Source of the DNA: Pelagicoccus sp. SDUM812002
Lineage (GTDB): Bacteria; Verrucomicrobiota; Verrucomicrobiia; Opitutales; Opitutaceae
Direction: 5' to 3'
Length of the DNA: 64,000 nt
NCBI RefSeq assembly: GCF_031127835.1
Contig: NZ_JARXHX010000010.1
Location: forward strand, 62,001 to 126,000
The translations under genes were made by a program, and so were the position numbers. The notes below the pieces were generated by a model, which worked only from the letters and a program-made list of their open reading frames with translations, did no database searches and was not told the DNA's origin. This document shows, in pieces, positions 8,459 to 16,846 of this stretch; within the stretch, counting starts at the first letter, position 1, and the number at the start of each line of letters is the position of its first letter.

Positions 8459-9589
8459 ATGGACAACGAGAACGCGCAACAAGAAGAAACAATAACCGTC
8501 GAGGGTGTCCTCGAAGTCACCAAGAAGAAGACTGGCCAGCTGCTCGACCTGAGCAAGAACGGCCGTCAGCGCCCCACGGACCCATTCGTCCCCAAGGAAC
8601 TTATTCGTCGCTTCAAATTGCGCAGCGGTAGCCATATCGTCGCTCAAGCCACCTCCGACCCTCGCTTCCAGAACCCAAAGGTTCGCTTCATCGAGCAAGT
8701 CGACGGCGTCTCGGTCGAGGAACGACGCAAGTTCCTCCCCTTCTCCCAACTGACGACCATCACGCCAGAGGAGCAGATCAAGCTCGAGACGGACAAGAAA
8801 AAGATGACCACCCGCTGCATGGACCTCTTTTGCCCGATCGGCAAAGGAACCCGCGGACTCATCGTAGCTCCTCCTCGCACCGGCAAGACGACTCTCCTCA
8901 CTCACATCGCCCAGGGTATCAACGCCAACCACCCAGAAATCCACCTCATGGTGCTTCTCGTGGACGAGCGCCCGGAGGAGGTCACCGACTTCCGCCGCAA
9001 CATAGACGCCGAAGTTTGGGCATCTTCCAATGACGAGGACCTGCCCAGCCACCTGCGCGTAGCCGAGCTCTGTATCGAACGTGCAAAATGTCTCGTGGAA
9101 ACCGGCAAGGACGTCGTAATCCTGATGGACTCCATCACCCGTCTGGCCCGAGCCCACAACGCGGCCAGCAAGGGTAAGCGCACCATGTCAGGCGGTCTCG
9201 ACGTACGCGCTCTCGAGAAGCCTCGCCAGATTTTCGCCGCCGCTCGCAACACCGAGGAAGCCGGCTCGCTCACCATCGTCGCCTCCGCTCTCATCGAGAC
9301 CGGTAGCCGCATGGACGACATGATTTTCCAGGAATTCAAGGGAACCGGCAACATGGAGATGGTGCTCGATCGCAAGATCGCGGACATGCGCATCTACCCA
9401 GCCATGAACATAGCCACTTCCGGCACCCGCCGCGAAGAGTTGCTCATCCCCGAAGACGTGCTCGAAGGCATTCACTTCTTCCGCCGCGCCCTTGTGCAGC
9501 AGAAGCCAGAGGAAGCTGCCGAGACCATGATCACTCGACTCTCGAAAACCGATTCCAACCAGGACCTCCTCAACCTCCTTAATCGATAA
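8459..9589 (+). CDS. rho: Transcription termination factor Rho
   Basis: The 376-residue hexameric RNA helicase terminates transcription. It has the cold-shock-like RNA-binding domain (EGVLEVTKKKTGQLLDLSK to about residue 90), the RecA-like ATPase with Walker A APPRTGKTT at about 137-145, Walker B VVILMDSITRLAR at about 218-230 (QR-loop region following), and the R-loop sequence GTGNMEMVLDRK. It is shorter than E. coli Rho (419) because the N-terminal helical Rho_N subdomain is missing; the first residues already lead into the RNA-binding fold. No upstream in-frame start adds that domain. A shortened N-terminus is known in several phyla. The gene is followed 145 bases later by an unknown gene. 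Confidence 0.96.
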   Translation: MDNENAQQEETITVEGVLEVTKKKTGQLLDLSKNGRQRPTDPFVPKELIRRFKLRSGSHIVAQATSDPRFQNPKVRFIEQVDGVSVEERRKFLPFSQLTTITPEEQIKLETDKKKMTTRCMDLFCPIGKGTRGLIVAPPRTGKTTLLTHIAQGINANHPEIHLMVLLVDERPEEVTDFRRNIDAEVWASSNDEDLPSHLRVAELCIERAKCLVETGKDVVILMDSITRLARAHNAASKGKRTMSGGLDVRALEKPRQIFAAARNTEEAGSLTIVASALIETGSRMDDMIFQEFKGTGNMEMVLDRKIADMRIYPAMNIATSGTRREELLIPEDVLEGIHFFRRALVQQKPEEAAETMITRLSKTDSNQDLLNLLNR

Positions 9590-9733
9590 ATGCTACGAAA
9601 TGGCAGATCTTTCGACAATAAGCTGCGCCAAACGCGCTTAAGCCTTGATCTGCCACGATTCGTCGCGTGAAAAAGAACGTTTCCTCTGCTCGCAGGACAC
9701 AAGTGAGCACCACACCCGTTTCAAACAATATCA

Positions 9734-11500
9734 ATGGATAGCTTCTCCGAACAGTGCCTCGACATGGCTCGCTCCATGCTCAGCCACAATTTGGATTCCA
9801 TCAATCCTGATGGAACCATCACACCCGTCGAAGGTGAAGATTCTCGTCTAGACGAGTCCGGCCACGCCGCACTCGCCATAGGTGAGTTCTACCGCGCCAC
9901 CGGAGAAACCGAGCTTGACGGCAAGGATCTCATCGACCTCGCCGCACGCTGCATCACAGCCCAGGCATTCCGCGACCCTCCGCAAGAGAACGGTCTCGCC
10001 TACGCAGCGCTCGCTTTGCTCTCGTTTGGTCCGTCTAAGGAGCGAAATCCCGTCTGGGAACGCCTCGTCGACGAAACCCGCGAAAACCTCGACCGTCTCC
10101 TGCTTAACCGCAGCGACTATAATAATCACTGGCAGTCTTTCAACGTCGCCAAGGCGGTTTGCCGTTTCTCACTTGGACTTTCCAAGAAGGATGAAACCGG
10201 TCGCCTCATCGAGCGCTTCCTCTCCCGGATCGAAGAAACCAGCTCTAATGGCTACTTCGACGACGTTGGCGACGAAGGTATCGGCGGTTCGTTCTCTCTC
10301 TACGGAGTCATGTCCTTCGTCTTCACTCGCCAAGCCCTTCAGCTGCACAGCAACCCCGGCCTCCGCGAGCGCAAGCTCCCCTCTCTCCGCACCTTCGCGG
10401 AAAAGTACATCAAGCTGCTTCCGGACATGGTCCGCGAAGACGGCCTCGGCTGGACTTGCTCCGAAAACGCCGGCGCCTACGGCCAGATGCACCTCATCTC
10501 ACTGCTCCTTCAAGGCTTCCGCGATGGATGGGTACCCGATGACAAGCGTCCCAAGTACTTCGATCTGCTGCGTCGCCTCTTCTACTTTTTCTACGTCACC
10601 TACCTCGACCAAGAACACGGCTACCTCGTAGTCCGCGACGGCGAGCGTACCGCGTACCGCAACCACACCACCCGCATGGCGAACTTCGACGGAGCTCGCT
10701 ACCTCAGCCAGTGGTCCCGCCTCTCCAAGCAGATCGATGCTCCCCCAGCATCAGCTCCCGAGCCATTCAAGTCCGGTTGCCGTTTCGTCATCTTCGACAA
10801 GTCCAACAAAAAAGAGCAAGGCCTCCTCCTCTACCGCAATGTAGAGTCCGGCCTGCAGGTACAGATGCCGCTCATGTCCAGCAACGGACACGCGACCGCA
10901 GACTGCCAAGCCTTCCCCCATTCGCCCGGCGTCTTCGATTGGCCAAACAGCCAGTACGCGCCGATCATGATTCCAGAGCTCACCGTAGGAGATAACGTCT
11001 TCGTTCCCTCCTACTACGGAAAGAAGTGCACCACCGGCCTCGGCTTCAAGCGCTCCTTCTACTTCCGCTACGAGCAACCAGAGTGGATCACCACCGACGA
11101 GAGAATGGTGCCTGGAATCGGAACCGTGAAGGTCAACTGGTCCTTCGTTGGCAACCAGATCTCCTGCGAATACATCTACAGCGTCAAGAATCAGGTCACC
11201 CTCGATCGCTTCCGCTACATGCTCGCAATCGCGTCGCCACACTCCGCTTACCGTCTCGAGACTTCGCCAATGCTCGGCGCTGAAGGCCTTCGTTGCTCCA
11301 TCCAGAAGGACGACTTCCAAGGCACTTGGAAGGAAACCGAGGTAGTTACCAACGACAGCGCCTACCGCACCAACTACGGCAACCTGCACTACTTGCAAAT
11401 TCTCGAACGCGATCATCCGCTGATCATGCGCCCGGGACAAACCTACCGCTTCGCCGCAACCTTCGATCCCGATATCATCGCGATCGGTGACGCCGAGTAA
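9734..11500 (+). CDS. Large soluble protein of unknown function, toroid plus beta-sandwich layout
   Basis: The 588-residue protein has no signal peptide. Residues about 1-330 are helix-rich with recurrent aromatic and Gly-rich turns (NHWQSFNVAKAVCRF, GYFDDVGDEGIGGSFSLYGVMSF, GLGWTCSENAGAYGQMHLISLLLQGF). This resembles the (alpha/alpha) toroid of heparinase/alginate-lyase-type or glycoside-hydrolase-type enzymes. Residues about 345-588 alternate short strands, suggesting a beta-sandwich like the C-terminal domain of such lyases. Conserved Tyr, His, Asn and Glu residues in the Gly-rich turns could form an active site. The family assignment is inference from layout only, and I do not recognise the protein itself. 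It lies between rho and hisF and ends at a strong terminator. Confidence 0.75.
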   Translation: MDSFSEQCLDMARSMLSHNLDSINPDGTITPVEGEDSRLDESGHAALAIGEFYRATGETELDGKDLIDLAARCITAQAFRDPPQENGLAYAALALLSFGPSKERNPVWERLVDETRENLDRLLLNRSDYNNHWQSFNVAKAVCRFSLGLSKKDETGRLIERFLSRIEETSSNGYFDDVGDEGIGGSFSLYGVMSFVFTRQALQLHSNPGLRERKLPSLRTFAEKYIKLLPDMVREDGLGWTCSENAGAYGQMHLISLLLQGFRDGWVPDDKRPKYFDLLRRLFYFFYVTYLDQEHGYLVVRDGERTAYRNHTTRMANFDGARYLSQWSRLSKQIDAPPASAPEPFKSGCRFVIFDKSNKKEQGLLLYRNVESGLQVQMPLMSSNGHATADCQAFPHSPGVFDWPNSQYAPIMIPELTVGDNVFVPSYYGKKCTTGLGFKRSFYFRYEQPEWITTDERMVPGIGTVKVNWSFVGNQISCEYIYSVKNQVTLDRFRYMLAIASPHSAYRLETSPMLGAEGLRCSIQKDDFQGTWKETEVVTNDSAYRTNYGNLHYLQILERDHPLIMRPGQTYRFAATFDPDIIAIGDAE

Positions 11501-11513
11501 GTACAATTTGGCC

Positions 11514-11546
11514 AAAAGGCGACTCCATCAGGGAGTCGCCTTTTTT
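11514..11546 (+). terminator. Rho-independent terminator
   Basis: GGCGACTCC (11518-11526) pairs with GGAGTCGCC (11532-11540) across a five-base loop, is flanked by AAAA on the left and is followed by TTTTTT. It lies 14 bases after the unknown 588-residue gene. Confidence 0.9.
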
Positions 11547-11729
11547 GTGTGGCAGGCTAGGTCGAGGAAACAGTCAAAGGTCCACAGAGCCCATAACAGG
11601 ATGGACCAATTCCACCCGGACCGCACTGCAGAAGAGGCCACACCACTAAGCAGGCATTGAACAATTTTTATTGTCCCACAAACCAAACCTCCCAGTGTTC
11701 AGCCCTCACCCTCCACAACTTCCACCACC

Positions 11730-12485
11730 GTGCTAGCCAAACGCATCATTCCTTGCCTCGACGTCCATGCCGGCCGCGTCGTCAAAGGCGTTAAGTTCAA
11801 AGAGCTTCGCGACGCGGGCGATCCCGTCGAATCCGCGAAAGCATACGACCAGCAAGGTGCCGACGAACTCGTATTCCTCGACATCACAGCTTCCTCCGAC
11901 GAACGCCAAATTATGCGCGACGTCGTCGAACGGACCGCCTCTGAGTGTTTCATGCCGCTCACTGTTGGCGGAGGACTTCGCACCGTCGACGACATCACCA
12001 AGATGCTGCACTCCGGAGCCGACAAGGTTTCGCTCAACACGGCTGCTATCAACAACCCAGACCTCATCTTTCAGTCTGCACGAAAGTTCGGCAACCAATG
12101 CATCGTACTCGCCATCGATGCCAAGCGCGACGGCGACTCTTGGCGCGTGTTCACCCACGGTGGACGAAACCCGACTCCGCTCGACGCCATCGAGTGGGCC
12201 AAGAAAGCGGTATCGCTCGGTGCGGGTGAAATTTTGCTTACGAGCATGGACGCCGACGGAACCCTAGCTGGCTACGACTGTGAGCTCACTCGCCGCATCT
12301 CCGAGTCAGTCGAAGTGCCAGTCATCGCATCTGGAGGAGCCGGCAACCTCGACCACATGGTCGACGTCCTCAACAAGGGAAAAGCCTCCGCCGTGCTCGC
12401 CGCCTCGATCTTCCACTTCGGCACCTACACCATCAAGCAAGCGAAGGAACACCTCGCCGCCGCCGGCCTACCAGCCCGCCTCTAA
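11730..12485 (+). CDS. hisF: Imidazole glycerol phosphate synthase cyclase subunit
   Basis: The 251-residue TIM barrel uses PRFAR and ammonia from HisH to make IGP and AICAR in histidine synthesis. The catalytic aspartates are present: Asp11 in RIIPCLD and Asp130 in [10 protein letters not shown]. The phosphate-binding loops [11 protein letters not shown] and [10 protein letters not shown] are also present. Length matches the family (about 255). The start is GTG at 11730, giving the canonical [12 protein letters not shown]-terminus. hisH and other his genes are not adjacent. Confidence 0.97.
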   Translation: MLAKRIIPCLDVHAGRVVKGVKFKELRDAGDPVESAKAYDQQGADELVFLDITASSDERQIMRDVVERTASECFMPLTVGGGLRTVDDITKMLHSGADKVSLNTAAINNPDLIFQSARKFGNQCIVLAIDAKRDGDSWRVFTHGGRNPTPLDAIEWAKKAVSLGAGEILLTSMDADGTLAGYDCELTRRISESVEVPVIASGGAGNLDHMVDVLNKGKASAVLAASIFHFGTYTIKQAKEHLAAAGLPARL

Positions 12486-12641
12486 ATTGGCCAAATACGG
12501 ACCCAAAGGTCTCTCATCTACCAGAAGATCTAAGAGACTGCCCGTAAGGTTGACGAAAACCGCTGACGCAGGTCCATTTTTCGTCTGAATAAGTTCAATT
12601 TCCACTTTCGATAATTCCGTTTTTGGATACGATAAATTCCG

Positions 12642-13133
12642 ATGATTCTTGGGCAGCTCATCCAGACTGGGCGACACTTTTGCGAGTGCCGCTCTCACGA
12701 TTTCATTCCGAAATCCGAAGAGACCGTCGTTGTGATCTCCTATACCATCCACGATCAGTTCAAAGCCCATTCGTTTGACACCGACCTCCTAGACATCAAG
12801 AGAGCAATCAAGTCTTGGCTCTTCCAAGTCGAGGCAGTTGGCTACCTGCTAATCCGCCGCAAGCTTCACGGAGCACAGAGAGAATTCCCATCTCCTATTG
12901 GCCGCCTCCCCATGGACCGAGTCACCCTCACAGCTGCGACTCAACACGATTTCAAGGTCGTCTCTTTCTATCTCGAAAAAGTGACCGAACTGGATTCATT
13001 CAGACTTGTCCCGACCAAAAGCCCTGAGGCCATTTCCGAGGAGACTCGGTATAATTTGTTCCGCTTCCGAGAGTTTCAAAGAGTGGAAGATCCTCGTGCG
13101 CTCTCTTTCGAGTTTGAGGAATTCGCGAAATAG
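12642..13133 (+). CDS. Orphan hypothetical protein
   Basis: The 163-residue frame has codon use like neighbouring genes (ATC, GTC, CTC, TTC preferred) and a balanced, soluble composition. It shows no recognised motif, signal peptide or membrane segment. It is mixed alpha/beta, with a Phe/Arg/Glu-rich C-terminal helix (YNLFRFREFQRVEDPRALSFEFEEF). The N-terminal 20 residues (RHFCECRSHDFIP) look less protein-like, so the true start may be later. A competing 100-residue minus-strand frame (12468-12770) overlaps hisF and is less convincing. It could be a decaying gene, because the surrounding 12.5-16.8 kb stretch contains several pseudogenes. Confidence 0.45.
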   Translation: MILGQLIQTGRHFCECRSHDFIPKSEETVVVISYTIHDQFKAHSFDTDLLDIKRAIKSWLFQVEAVGYLLIRRKLHGAQREFPSPIGRLPMDRVTLTAATQHDFKVVSFYLEKVTELDSFRLVPTKSPEAISEETRYNLFRFREFQRVEDPRALSFEFEEFAK

Positions 13134-13227
13134 CGGCCACTGACTAGCAATCGGTTAAAGGGATAATCCGTAGCGATACAGATACAGGCTTGGCCTAAGC
13201 CATACCGCCCTCAATAACAGAAATTCT

Positions 13228-13605
13228 ATGATTAAATTCCTCCACACTCGCGTACGCGTAGCTGACCTACAAAAGTCCCTCGACTTCTACTGCAAACACT
13301 GCGGCTTCGAAGTGTTCAAAGGACCCAACACCAGCCCGCAAGGCAACCAAATCGTCCACCTCCAGCTCCCGGGCAACGATCACATGCTCGAGCTCACCTA
13401 CTCGCCCGACTTCAAGGTCGAGTTCCCTGAAGACCTGATGCACACCTGCATCGGCGTAGACGACATCAAAGCCTTCTGTCAAAAGCTCGAGGACGACGGC
13501 GTCGAAGTCTGGCCCGAAAACTGGAAGGAAAAGGAAGATTTCTCCATGGCCTTCATCACCGATCCCGACGGCTACGAAGTCGAAATCTTGCCCAACCAAC
13601 GCTGA
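13228..13605 (+). CDS. Glyoxalase I-like VOC-superfamily protein
   Basis: The 125-residue protein has the two beta-alpha-beta-beta-beta modules of the vicinal oxygen chelate fold. All four expected metal ligands of glyoxalase I are visible: His6 (LHTRV), a Glu in MLELTY (about 57), His in MHTCIGV (about 72) and Glu in YEVEIL (about 120). Glyoxalase I converts the methylglyoxal-glutathione hemithioacetal to S-lactoylglutathione. The size fits lactoylglutathione lyase, but close VOC paralogues with other substrates exist, so no gene symbol is given. A truncated relic of its 3' end lies at 16667-16750. A terminator follows. Confidence 0.88.
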   Translation: MIKFLHTRVRVADLQKSLDFYCKHCGFEVFKGPNTSPQGNQIVHLQLPGNDHMLELTYSPDFKVEFPEDLMHTCIGVDDIKAFCQKLEDDGVEVWPENWKEKEDFSMAFITDPDGYEVEILPNQR

Positions 13606-13643
13606 GCGAGACACCTCGACGCGACTCAACACCACTTCCCCCG

Positions 13644-13675
13644 AAGGCTGCGACTCCCATCGCAGCCTTTTCCTT
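13644..13675 (+). terminator. Rho-independent terminator
   Basis: AAGGCTGCGA (13644-13653) pairs with TCGCAGCCTT (13660-13669) around a six-base loop, followed by a T-rich stretch. It ends the glyoxalase-like gene. Confidence 0.88.
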
Positions 13676-13792
13676 TTCCCCATGCTCCCCAGAAACGTTT
13701 CGAAAAAATGCCCCCCCTGTGTCCAATTTACTCATCCCTAGCCTACATCCTATGTCGGCACCTTAATCCGGCATAACTTAAACCCCAAAAAA

Positions 13793-14135
13793 ATGCCTAA
13801 AAAGAACTATCTATGCATCCAACGAAGTGCCTCCCAAGAAGGCTGTGAACCACCCTCGCCCAGCGATATGGAAAAAATGTACGCTGTCTTCAACGAGTGG
13901 CGGGAAAAGTTCAGCGACAACCTAGTCGATCTTGGCGGCGGCCTCAGCGGCACCGGCCGCGTCGTTTCCTTGGAAAAAACGATCGATGGCCCATTCGTCG
14001 AATCTAAGGAAGTCGTCGGCGGCTACATGGTGATATCCGCAGAAAGCTACGAAGAAGCCATCGAAGTCGCTAGCATGTCCCGGAGTCTGCGCACCTGGCT
14101 CCTCCGTCGAGATCCGTGAAATCACCACGCCTTGA
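13793..14135 (+). pseudogene. YCII-family (DGPF domain) gene with a 3' frameshift
   Basis: The first about 94 codons encode a typical YCII/DGPF-type protein (MKKMYAVFNEW-like helix, ETIDGPFVESKEVVGGYMV block with the family's DGPF motif, and YEEAIEVAS). At about 14073-14075 the frame is broken. The annotated frame runs on as MSRSLRTWLLRRDP to a stop at 14119, whereas the next frame reads CPGVCAPGSSVEIREITTP to TGA at 14133-14135. That is the conserved C-terminal strand of this family. A 2-base deletion or 1-base insertion after AGC would explain it. The protein may still fold in truncated form. Members of this family often sit next to an ECF-type sigma factor, and here the remains of one begin at 14132, overlapping the ancestral stop. 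Confidence 0.75.
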
Positions 14136-14560
14136 GCCACTCTGCAGATCTAAACAACCTCTTCCAGCGGGAATACGGAAACGTCGTTTCCCTCCTCGCC
14201 GGGGAAAATAGGCGTCGCTCGCATCATCGATATCGAGTACGCCGTCCGAAACGCCCTCTTCGCAGCCGTGCGAATCTGGCCCGCTCCCATCCCTCATGCG
14301 GACTCGTTCTTCTAGAAGATCAAGACCGTGCGTCCTGGAACCAACAGTAAATCCACAACGGAATCCACTGGCTCTCTAAATTCGCAGAAGGAAACGAATT
14401 CTCACGCTATCACGCCGAACACTGCCTCGCCCCATCATTCAATTCCACACGTTGGGACCGTATCGTCCATTGCTACGATGCACTCAAAAACGTATTCCCA
14501 CCTCCAATACACGTATTAAACCGAGCTATCGCCATAGCAAAGGCACAAAGCCGTCGTGTG
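14132..14560 (+). pseudogene. Degraded ECF-type sigma factor (DUF6596 / YCII-linked class)
   Basis: A TTG start overlaps the ancestral YCII stop. Frame 2 reads LNNLFQREYGNVVSLLAG, then a +1 shift in a G run at 14201-14204 leads to KIGVARIIDIEYAVRNALFAAVRIWP. This matches region 2 of these sigma factors. A TAG interrupts soon after (about 14310). From about 14360 the reading returns to frame 2 with GIHWLSKFAEGNEFSRYHAE and then TRWDRIVHCYDALKN and PPPIHVLNRAIAIAKA, the conserved C-terminal domain of the same family. Roughly 200 codons from the middle of a normal 400-residue protein are missing. The module is therefore dead by deletion and at least one frameshift. Confidence 0.75.
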
Positions 14561-14618
14561 CTTCGCACCTCTCCGCGACTGCCTGAGCGAAAGTTTCCCA
14601 ACAACCAAGACAGCTTCC

Positions 14619-16424
14619 TCACCCAATTGCCTCGTAGCTCTTCGAGGCAGACTCCACCGTTCCGTCTACGCCGACCGAACGGGCCTCTATGACCCAACCT
14701 TCGACGAGCACTGCGCTCGTGGCGTTGCAAGCTTGCAGCCCGTAGGAGTAAGGCCTTAGCCCGCTAACGTGCGAAAAGGCTATGTCAAAAACCTGAGAGC
14801 TGCGGCACCCGTTATCGTCAATCAGCGCATAGTATCCGTCGACGTCGAGCCCTCCGAGAGCGTAAGTGAGCACCCCTCTTTTCGTCACGATCAAATGCTC
14901 CTTCTCGCCCCCTTGCAAATCAGCGATCGCCCGCTCCGGATACTGAAAGCCTGCCCTCGCCTTCCTTGCGAAACCCAAGGCAATCAAGGACTGGAATGGA
15001 AGATCCTCGATTTCCAATGGCTTCTGCCCGCTGCAGTCTACAAACATTGGATACTCGAAGACACGCCCTTCCCCCTCTCCGACTTCGAGCCGCGCTAGGC
15101 CCGCTCCTGAGTCGTCGTGGCGAACCCGAACTGGCCCCCCCACGAGCTCCAACTTTCCCGCGCGATGCAGTGCGAGCAGCATGCGAGCCGACGGCAACGG
15201 CATAGCAGCTACGACATTCAGGAGAAAAGACATCAAGTGGCGACGCACGAAGATGTGATCCTCTGCCGGCAGAAGCTCCGCATGGAAATTCAGAGTATAC
15301 ACCAGGTCGTCGAGAACCTCTTTCCAATAAACTGGCTGAGCCCGCCGCTCCAAAGACTCCGCCTCCCGAAGCTCTTCTTCCAGTCCGCTAAAAGGATCCA
15401 CGTACAGATGCTCTTCAGACATCAACTCGATGAAGTCCAAAAACGTAAATTCCGGCTGTCTCAAACGTTTAACTACATCGCCACGATCATCCTTACGAAA
15501 CGCATCCATAAACGCCGGCTTGCATACCTTTTCGAAATAGGTGCTCAAGCGAAGGAATCCATCGGGCTGCCTGAGAGCCAGCAATGCGTCGCGCGTGACG
15601 TGACGATAGATCTCCCGCAAAGCATTGACTTGCTCGAACTGGACGTGAGGTAGCCGTCCACTCGCGCTGTGCATAACTAGCTTAAACTTTTCCGTACCCG
15701 CCGCCGGGAGATAAACCAAACGATCCCCATCCTCCACAAACGTTCCGTGGCGTTGCGAAAGGGAGGCGATGACATCGAAAGCGCTCAACGACGAGCCAAG
15801 CGTACCCACCGTATAATTACAAAAAGCTCCCGGAGCCGGTAGCAACTTAGCGATAGGCCATGGCGAAGCGTAGAAGCCCTTGTCCTGACAATCCTCTTCC
15901 TCCCAACCGTGGCCAGTCGCGATAACCACTCTATCGAAATCAGGAAAGCAACCTAGGGCCGTGACGATGGTCACTCCATCAGCCTCCGATAACGTCAGGT
16001 CCGTCACTTCGCAACTCGCGTACTCCAGTATCGAAACGCCCAGCGACCTAAAGCGTTCGAGCAAGGTCCGATATTGAGCATTCAAGTAGCGGCCCAAGGT
16101 CAGCCTGCTGTAAATTTCCGACTCGGAAATCGCTTCGCTGCGAATCCCTAACTCGTCCAGATCAGCCTTGTTCTGCCGCCGTAACCATTCCACCAGCGTT
16201 TCGGGCAACTCCGGGAATTCCTCGGACGAAATATTCGACAGGTTATAGCGGTCCGTAAATTGCGGATTGTAGGGCATGCCCATCCCCAAAATAACGCTCT
16301 TCTCGAAAATCGCGATTACCTCGAGCTGAAGGCGCAGCTGGCTAGGCGCATCCAGTAAGTGTTTAAGGACGAAGATCGTCGACGCTCCGCAGCCGACAAT
16401 CGCGAGCCTACGAAATGGTTTCAT
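14619..16424 (-). CDS. FAD/NAD(P)-binding oxidoreductase-like protein (COG4529 type)
   Basis: The 601-residue protein starts with a Rossmann dinucleotide-binding motif, RLAIVGCGASTIFVLKHLL (Gly-x-Gly-x-x-Ser form). It carries the NAD_binding_9 pattern of the family: GMGMPYNP near residue 50 followed by YNLSNISSEEFPELP, then VVIATGHGW at about 170 and a C-terminal SGLRPYSYGLQACNATS. Related proteins include hydroxyacylglutathione-like and lysine/ornithine-monooxygenase-like FAD proteins, but the substrate of this class is unknown. Length is typical (about 500-650). Its 3' end overlaps the region of the sigma pseudogene on the opposite strand. No cofactor partner gene is adjacent. Confidence 0.8.
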   Translation of the reverse strand: MKPFRRLAIVGCGASTIFVLKHLLDAPSQLRLQLEVIAIFEKSVILGMGMPYNPQFTDRYNLSNISSEEFPELPETLVEWLRRQNKADLDELGIRSEAISESEIYSRLTLGRYLNAQYRTLLERFRSLGVSILEYASCEVTDLTLSEADGVTIVTALGCFPDFDRVVIATGHGWEEEDCQDKGFYASPWPIAKLLPAPGAFCNYTVGTLGSSLSAFDVIASLSQRHGTFVEDGDRLVYLPAAGTEKFKLVMHSASGRLPHVQFEQVNALREIYRHVTRDALLALRQPDGFLRLSTYFEKVCKPAFMDAFRKDDRGDVVKRLRQPEFTFLDFIELMSEEHLYVDPFSGLEEELREAESLERRAQPVYWKEVLDDLVYTLNFHAELLPAEDHIFVRRHLMSFLLNVVAAMPLPSARMLLALHRAGKLELVGGPVRVRHDDSGAGLARLEVGEGEGRVFEYPMFVDCSGQKPLEIEDLPFQSLIALGFARKARAGFQYPERAIADLQGGEKEHLIVTKRGVLTYALGGLDVDGYYALIDDNGCRSSQVFDIAFSHVSGLRPYSYGLQACNATSAVLVEGWVIEARSVGVDGTVESASKSYEAIG

Positions 16425-16666
16425 ACTTTAGTTTGTAAGGATAGCCCGAGCGTCTAACTGTTAATGACTTGCTCCGAGCAGTATCCGTTGGCGGGCCCAT
16501 TGCATTTGACGCGCCAGCCGACCCGTCGACTCGAGAAATAAATCGAACCGAACCCTAGCGGGTTAAGACACCGGGGCGCCTGAGCAAACACTAGCCTTCA
16601 GTCAAATAGCTCAACCAACTTTCCTTCGACCGTGTCGGCGGCGAGCTTTCTCAGCTTCACCCGTTC

Positions 16667-16750
16667 GCATCGATTAGAGGCATCAAGGTCTTCTACCAAA
16701 AGCTAGAGGGCGACGGGGTCGAAGTCGAAATCTTGCCCAACGAAAGGTAG
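16667..16750 (+). pseudogene. Relic of a second glyoxalase-like gene (3' end with internal deletion)
   Basis: The 28 codons read GIKVFYQKLEGDGVEVEILPNER then stop. This matches the C-terminus of the glyoxalase-like gene at 13228-13605 (DIKAFCQKLEDDGVEV and EVEILPNQR) with exactly 24 codons removed. The join coincides with the 7-base direct repeat CGAAGTC, present twice in the intact gene at 13503-13509 and 13575-13581, consistent with slippage or recombination between the copies. No start codon or 5' part is visible. The rest of the 420-base gap between 16425 and 16846 shows nothing else I can support. Confidence 0.7.
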
Positions 16751-16846
16751 CTGCAGCTAACAGGCAAAAACTTTCGAAGCGCCGGCCTCAAAGCCACCGC
16801 TTTCATTTTTTCTAGCGCTGTCCTCCAAAGGTTGGTTCATTCATGC

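Noticed and set aside
9882-10631. 249-codon plus-strand frame within the 588-residue gene
   Set aside because: Ser/Ala/Thr-rich composition and no motif; it is an alternative frame of a real gene.
10751-11515. 254-codon minus-strand frame opposite the same gene
   Set aside because: Antisense shadow, and it would run through the terminator at 11514.
12468-12770. 100-codon minus-strand frame overlapping hisF and the orphan
   Set aside because: It runs into hisF antisense; the plus-strand orphan has better codon use.
14740-14770. Possible further copy of the CGTAGGG-type repeat
   Set aside because: The sequence lies in the conserved C-terminal GLRPYSYGLQACN motif of the oxidoreductase, so the similarity is explained by coding sequence.
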